DNA of 32,529 nucleotides from Clostridia bacterium (GTDB lineage: Bacteria; Bacillota_A; Clostridia; Christensenellales; Aristaeellaceae). Positions within the stretch are counted from its first letter, which is position 1; each line of letters starts with the position of its first letter. Positions 28,445 to 32,529 of this stretch are shown here, piece by piece. A model generated the notes under the pieces. The model had not been told where the DNA came from, did no database searches, and saw nothing but the letters and a program-made list of their open reading frames with translations. Both the position numbers and the translations under genes were made by a program. The DNA is taken from contig JAFQEB010000073.1 in assembly GCA_017399225.1 (NCBI GenBank), positions 1 to 32,529 on the forward strand. Reading direction: 5' to 3'.

Positions 28445-30178
28445 TTACAGCTTCAGCCCATTCAGCTCCACCGTGCGGTTGAACACAGGCAGCTCAGCGG
28501 TGGAATCGGGGTCCTTGCAGAAGTAGCCCACGCGCACGAACTGGAAGCTGGTGCCCACCTCGCAGTCGCGGATGGCGGGCTCGGCATAGCCGCGCAGCAC
28601 GGTCAGGGTGTTGGGGCTGATCTTCTTCAGGAAGTCGTAGTCCTTGCGGGTCAGGGCGTCGCCGTCTTCGACGGTTTCCATTTCATCCGCAGCCGCCTCT
28701 TCGGCTTCCTCCTCCTCGACGGCCTCGCCCTCGGCGGGCAGCAGGGGCTCGTACAGGCGAGCCTCGAAGGGCACCGCGTCCTCGGCGTTGACCCAGTGGA
28801 GCACCTTGCCCTTGATCTTGCGACCGGAGCCTTCACAGCCGGCGAAGGAGTCAAAGTCCACCGTGCACTGGATCTCGACGATGTTGCCGTCCGCATCCTT
28901 GGTGCAGCCCTCGCACTTGACGATGCACGCGCCCTTCAGGCGAACCTCGAAGCCGGGGTACATGCGCTGGAACTTGTTCGCGGGAACCTCCATGAAGTCC
29001 TCCGCGTCGATGTAGATCTCGCGGGAGAGGGTCACGGTGTGGGTACCCATGTCGGGGTTCTTGGGGTGATTTTCGACGACCAGCTCGCGCTTTTCGCCCT
29101 CGGGCCAGTTGGTCAGGACGACCTTGATGGGGCGCAGCACGGCGCTCACGCGGGCGGCATTGGCATCCAGATCCTGACGGACGCAGGCTTCCAGCACGGC
29201 GGTATCCACCACGGAGTCCGCCTTGGACAGGCCGATGCGGCTGATGAAGTCGCGGATGGCGTTGGCGGTGTAGCCGCGGCGGCGCAGGGCGCTCAGGGTG
29301 GGCATGCGGGGATCGTCCCAGCCGCGGACGTAGCCGCCTTCGACCAGCGCGCGCAGCTTGCGCTTGGACATGACGGTACGGGTCATGTTCAGGCGGGCGA
29401 ACTCAATCTGACGGGGCTTGGCGGGCAGCATGTGGGCGGACTTCTCCACCACCCAGTCGTACAGGGGGCGGTGGATCTCATACTCCAGGGAGCACAGGGA
29501 ATGGCTGATGCCCTCCAGCGCGTCGCCGATGGGATGAGCAAAGTCATACATGGGGTAGATGCACCACTTGTTGCCGGTGCGCCAGTGCTCCTTGTACAGG
29601 ATGCGGTACATGGCGGGGTCGCGCATGACGATGTTGGGGGAGGCCATGTCGATCTTGGCGCGCAGGGTGTAGCGGCCCTCGGGGAATTCGCCAGCCTTCA
29701 TGCGGCGGAACAGGTCGAGGGATTCCTCCGCAGGACGATCACGCCAGGGGGAGTTCTTGCCGGGCTTGGTGAGGGTGCCGCGGTATTCGCGCATCTGCTC
29801 TTTGTCCAGCTCGTCCACATAGGCCAGGCCGCGCTTGATCCAGTCTTCGGCGATCTCGTAGCACTTGTCGTAGTAATCGGAGGCGTAGTACAATCCGCCC
29901 GTCCAGGTGAAGCCCAGCCAGTTGATGTCCCGCTTGATGGCCTCGACGTACTCGGTGTCCTCCTTGGCGGGGTTGGTGTCGTCAAAGCGCAGGTTGGAAA
30001 GGCCGCCGTATTTTTCAGCGGTCAGAAAGTCCATGATCAGCGCCTTGCAGTGGCCGATGTGCATATAGCCGTTGGGCTCGGGAGGAAAGCGCGTGTGTAC
30101 TTGCGTATAGCGGCCGTCCTTCAGATCCTGATCAATGGCGTCCCAGATAAAGTTCGTTCGGTTGAGTGTTTCGTCCAT
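28445..30178 (-). CDS. glnS: glutaminyl-tRNA synthetase
   Basis: GlnRS charges tRNA-Gln directly, in contrast to the GatCAB route used by many Firmicutes. The 577 residues show FPPEPNGYMHIGHCKA at 31-46 (HIGH box), the RFDDTNPAKED segment at 64-74, and TVMSKRKL at 268-275 (KMSKS box). The two C-terminal beta barrels for the anticodon follow. In the second half an acidic stretch of about twenty residues near 481-500, rich in Glu and Ala, is not part of the usual fold and is probably a flexible loop. AAGGAGG lies nine bases before ATG 30178. It has its own promoter and heads the glnS, DUF559, gltX series. Confidence 0.96.
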   Translation of the reverse strand: MDETLNRTNFIWDAIDQDLKDGRYTQVHTRFPPEPNGYMHIGHCKALIMDFLTAEKYGGLSNLRFDDTNPAKEDTEYVEAIKRDINWLGFTWTGGLYYASDYYDKCYEIAEDWIKRGLAYVDELDKEQMREYRGTLTKPGKNSPWRDRPAEESLDLFRRMKAGEFPEGRYTLRAKIDMASPNIVMRDPAMYRILYKEHWRTGNKWCIYPMYDFAHPIGDALEGISHSLCSLEYEIHRPLYDWVVEKSAHMLPAKPRQIEFARLNMTRTVMSKRKLRALVEGGYVRGWDDPRMPTLSALRRRGYTANAIRDFISRIGLSKADSVVDTAVLEACVRQDLDANAARVSAVLRPIKVVLTNWPEGEKRELVVENHPKNPDMGTHTVTLSREIYIDAEDFMEVPANKFQRMYPGFEVRLKGACIVKCEGCTKDADGNIVEIQCTVDFDSFAGCEGSGRKIKGKVLHWVNAEDAVPFEARLYEPLLPAEGEAVEEEEAEEAAADEMETVEDGDALTRKDYDFLKKISPNTLTVLRGYAEPAIRDCEVGTSFQFVRVGYFCKDPDSTAELPVFNRTVELNGLKL

Positions 30179-30256
30179 CGTGCGTTTCCTCCTTGTTCGT
30201 TATTCGTGCTGCCCGAGGGGGTCACGAAACAGACGCACCCCAGGGTGCATTCCATC

Positions 30257-30285
30257 ATTATAATGGCAAACGATGGAGATTGCAA
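30257..30285 (-). promoter_or_regulatory. promoter of glnS
   Basis: The minus strand shows TTGCAA (30280-30285), 17 bases, TATAAT (30257-30262). The leader of about 70 bases contains the small stem GCACCC-TG-GGGTGC but is too short for a T-box. Confidence 0.75.
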
Positions 30286-30295
30286 GGGGAGACGG

Positions 30296-30326
30296 AAAAA
30301 AACGCCCTCCCGAAGGCCGGGAGGGC
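30296..30326 (-). terminator. terminator of the TauE/SafE gene
   Basis: An 8-bp stem GCCCTCCC/GGGAGGGC with a 7-base loop is followed on the minus strand by GTTTTTTT. It lies 14 bases past the stop codon. Confidence 0.9.
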
Positions 30327-30339
30327 AAGGGCACGAATA

Positions 30340-31116
30340 TCAGGCAAACAGCTGCACGCCGAGGATGACCACGCCCAGCACCACCAGCACCACGCCGGTG
30401 GCTCTGTTGAGGGTCTCGGGCTTGGCATGGTTGGCGAATCTGGCGGCCAGCCGCGCGAAGACCAGCGTGCTGATCACGCAGAACAGCAGCGCCCACCAGT
30501 CCGGCGCGCCTGCGATGGTAAAGTGGCTCATGGCGCTGGTGAAAGCGGTGAAGGCCATGATGAAAACGCTGGTACCCACGGCCGTCTTGAGCTCGTAACC
30601 CATGACGCTGGTGAGAATGAGCAGCATCATCATACCGCCGCCTGCGCCGATGAAGCCGCAGATGAAGCCGATGAACATGCCGCACAGGATGGACTGCACC
30701 GTCCGCTTGCGGGCGTCCACAGCCTGCATGGCCTCGCGGGTGGTCATGACGGGCTTGAGGATGAACTTTACGCCCAGCAGCATCGTCATGAACACGGAGA
30801 AGCTGCCCATGGTCGCAGACGGCACAAGGCTGGAGACCCAGCTGCCCACGACGGTGAAGATCAGCACGGTGATCATCATGGTCAGGCCGTTTCTGACGTC
30901 AAGGTTGCCGTTTTTGTGGTACGTCCAGGCGCTTACGGCGCTGGCGAGGACGTCGCTGGCCAGGGCAATGCCCACAGCCGCATAGGTGTCCATGCCCAGA
31001 AAGGTCGCCAGCATCGGAGTGATGACCGCCGCGGCGCTCATGCCCGCAAAGCCAGTGCCCAGACCTGCGCCCAGGCCTGCGATCAGGCAGACGATCAGTT
31101 TGATCAGCATATCCAT
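30340..31116 (-). CDS. TauE/SafE (TSUP) family membrane permease
   Basis: TSUP proteins move sulfite, sulfonates or other small organic anions across the membrane. The 258 residues form about eight helices in two related halves. The first begins LIVCLIAGLGAGLGTGFAGMSAAAVITPML and the second GMFIGFICGFIGAGGGMMMLLILTSVMGYE, both with the glycine-rich (G-x-G...G-GG) family signature. The substrate is unknown. The ribosome site GGAGG is 15 bases before ATG 31116, rather far; ATG 31110 is possible. It follows the Hsp70 gene by 47 bases and may be co-transcribed, and has a strong terminator. Confidence 0.88.
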   Translation of the reverse strand: MDMLIKLIVCLIAGLGAGLGTGFAGMSAAAVITPMLATFLGMDTYAAVGIALASDVLASAVSAWTYHKNGNLDVRNGLTMMITVLIFTVVGSWVSSLVPSATMGSFSVFMTMLLGVKFILKPVMTTREAMQAVDARKRTVQSILCGMFIGFICGFIGAGGGMMMLLILTSVMGYELKTAVGTSVFIMAFTAFTSAMSHFTIAGAPDWWALLFCVISTLVFARLAARFANHAKPETLNRATGVVLVVLGVVILGVQLFA

Positions 31117-31163
31117 AGTTTGGGATCGATACCTCCGTTTTCGGACTGTTGCGGCACGCGCCG

Positions 31164-32529
31164 TTACTGCCCGTCCTCCATATTCTTTGCAAGGTGCACC
31201 ACGTGGATGCTGCTGCCGCGCAGCGTCTCCATGGCGGCCTTGATGTTTGTCAGATCCTCTTCGTTCATCTTGTCCGGCTTGGCGCGGGTGATCAGCTTGC
31301 GCAGGGCGGCCTCGTCGTCCTTGACGCGCTTCTTTTCTTCCTTGTCCAGCTGCTTGCCGGCCTTGCTCAGGGCCATGGTGACCTGAGTGACCAGCGCCTG
31401 GGCTTCATTGAGGGTCTGCATCAGGTCGCGGCGGAAGCCGTCCTGCACGGCGTAGGCCTCCGCATCCCGGATGGCCTGCTGGATCTCCGCTTCGGACATC
31501 TTCTCATTGGCGGTGATGGTGATGGACTGGTTCGCGCCGGTATCCTGATCCCGGGCGGAGACGGTGAGGATGCCACTGACGTCGATATCAAAGGTGACCT
31601 CGATCTTCGGCACGCCTGCCATGGCTTTGCGGATACCCTTCAATTTGAACTTGCCGATGGTCTTGTTATCCCTGGCCATGGGGCGCTCGCCCTGCAGCAC
31701 ATGGATCTCCACCGTGCTCTGGAACATCCCGGCGGTGGTGAACACCTGGGAGTAATGCACCGGCAGCGTGGAGTTACGCTCCACCACGCGGGTGGCCACG
31801 CCGCCCACCGTTTCGATCGCCAGGGACAGCGGTGTGACGTCCAGCAGCAGGATGCCGGTGGAATTGACCAGCGACGTGCCGGCGGAGCGGCCGAGGGTCT
31901 CGCCCTGGATGGCCGCGCCCTGGGCCACGCATTCGTCGGGGTTGATGCTGCGGGAGGGCTGCATACCGGTGATGGAGCGCACCTTCTCCTGCACGGCGGG
32001 GATGCGGGTGGAGCCGCCTACCAGCAGCACCTTTCCCAGCTCGCTGGCGGCGATGCCGGCGTCGCTCAGCGCGCTGCGGACGGGCCCCTCCGTGCGATCA
32101 ACCAGATCCCGGGTCAGCTCGTTGAACCGGGCCCGGGTCAGGGTCGTCTCCAGATGCAGGGGCTGGCCGTTCACCTGCAGGATGAAGGGCAGGGAGATGC
32201 TGGACATTTCGCTGGTGGAGAGCTCCTTCTTGGCCTGCTCGGCAGCCTCGCGCACGCGAACCATTGCGGCAGGATCGCGCGTCAGGTCGGCGCGGGTGGT
32301 CTTCATGAACTCGCTGCAGATATGGCGGACGATGCGCTCGTCGAAGTCGTCGCCGCCCAGATGGTTGTCGCCGGAGGTCGCCAGCACCTCGATCACGCCC
32401 TCGCCGATCTCGATGATGGATACGTCGAAGGTGCCGCCGCCCAGGTCATAGACCATGATCTTCTGGGGCGCGCCGTTGTTGAGACCGTAGGCCAGCGCAG
32501 CGCTGGTGGGCTCGTTGATGATGCGCAGC
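31164..32529 (-). CDS. Hsp70/DnaK-family chaperone, 5' end outside the window
   Basis: The visible 454 codons run from within the ATPase domain to the stop; the start lies beyond 32529. The part at the window edge reads RIINEPTSAALAYGL, followed by VYDLGGGTFDVSI (phosphate 2 loop), NHLGGDDFDERI, VLLVGGSTRIPAVQEKV (adenosine motif) and NPDECVAQGAA. The substrate-binding beta domain (LLDVTPLSLAIETVGGVATRVVERNSTLPV) and helical lid follow. The C-terminus ends at HVVHLAKNMEDGQ without the acidic EEVD-like or Gly-rich tail of many DnaK proteins. No grpE or dnaJ is near, so this may be a second Hsp70 paralogue and not the main DnaK. Confidence 0.9.
   Translation of the reverse strand, partial: LRIINEPTSAALAYGLNNGAPQKIMVYDLGGGTFDVSIIEIGEGVIEVLATSGDNHLGGDDFDERIVRHICSEFMKTTRADLTRDPAAMVRVREAAEQAKKELSTSEMSSISLPFILQVNGQPLHLETTLTRARFNELTRDLVDRTEGPVRSALSDAGIAASELGKVLLVGGSTRIPAVQEKVRSITGMQPSRSINPDECVAQGAAIQGETLGRSAGTSLVNSTGILLLDVTPLSLAIETVGGVATRVVERNSTLPVHYSQVFTTAGMFQSTVEIHVLQGERPMARDNKTIGKFKLKGIRKAMAGVPKIEVTFDIDVSGILTVSARDQDTGANQSITITANEKMSEAEIQQAIRDAEAYAVQDGFRRDLMQTLNEAQALVTQVTMALSKAGKQLDKEEKKRVKDDEAALRKLITRAKPDKMNEEDLTNIKAAMETLRGSSIHVVHLAKNMEDGQ

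Noticed and set aside
30178..30262. T-box leader in front of glnS
   Set aside because: The leader is only about 70 bases and has no specifier loop, no T-box bulge sequence and no terminator.

Overview
This is a GC-rich window from what is probably an anaerobic Clostridia-type Firmicute living on plant polysaccharide in a gut or rumen. The evidence is strong AAGGAGG-type ribosome binding sites, sigma-A promoters with 17-base spacers, a SpoIID-type protein, a DegV protein, an ECF-transporter S component and several pectin/hemicellulose glycosidases. The genus cannot be named from the sequence. Christensenellales or Oscillospirales relatives would fit, but that is inference.

Layout. 1-610: two consecutive 5S rRNA/tRNA-Asn units, each with its own terminator; the second has its own promoter. 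690-3100: a rhamnogalacturonan segment on the minus strand, with a GH105 hydrolase followed by a rhamnulokinase gene that is frameshifted and internally shortened. 3.1-7.2 kb: DegV, a MATE exporter, a flavodoxin-like protein and a small GH43. 7.3-9.0 kb: an ECF sigma factor carrying a large extra C-terminal region. 9.0-9.6 kb: a DUF6442/XRE pair behind a promoter covered by four related dyads. 9.8-12.0 kb: a probable mscS, P-loop kinase and DUF4375 lipoprotein operon. 12.0-12.7 kb: a five-tRNA operon (Val-Asp-Phe-Gly-Cys) with a 90-bp tandem hairpin repeat before the last tRNA. 12.9-18.2 kb: murG, a DUF3842 protein, a cupin, a SpoIID/SH3 protein with proline/threonine-rich linkers, and an AraC regulator. 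18.3-22.2 kb: the minus-strand series aroF, aroB, GH43, preceded by a Tyr/Phe-rich leader peptide and an intrinsic terminator. 22.5-25.7 kb: a cysteine desulfidase-family gene divergent from a threonine aldolase/DUF5714 pair. 25.7-32.5 kb: an ECF S component, gltX, a DUF559 nuclease-like gene, glnS, a TauE/SafE permease and the 3' part of an Hsp70 gene.

Most interesting points. The strongest is a probable transcription attenuator in front of the DAHP synthase gene: a 24-codon leader with four Tyr and three Phe codons, a possible competing stem, and a terminator just before aroF. Next are the tandem hairpin repeat inside the tRNA operon, with one compensatory base-pair change, and the four-site operator array of the XRE/DUF6442 pair. 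Further points are the DUF559 gene that overlaps the start of gltX by ATGA, and the sigma factor with its fused domain. Two possible gene breaks, in rhaB and at the 5' end of the MATE gene, lie in homopolymers and could be assembly errors, although the internal loss in rhaB could not.

Several families of dispersed palindromic repeats occupy the gaps between genes. Products are assigned from recognisable motifs and recalled family resemblance; no database search was possible.
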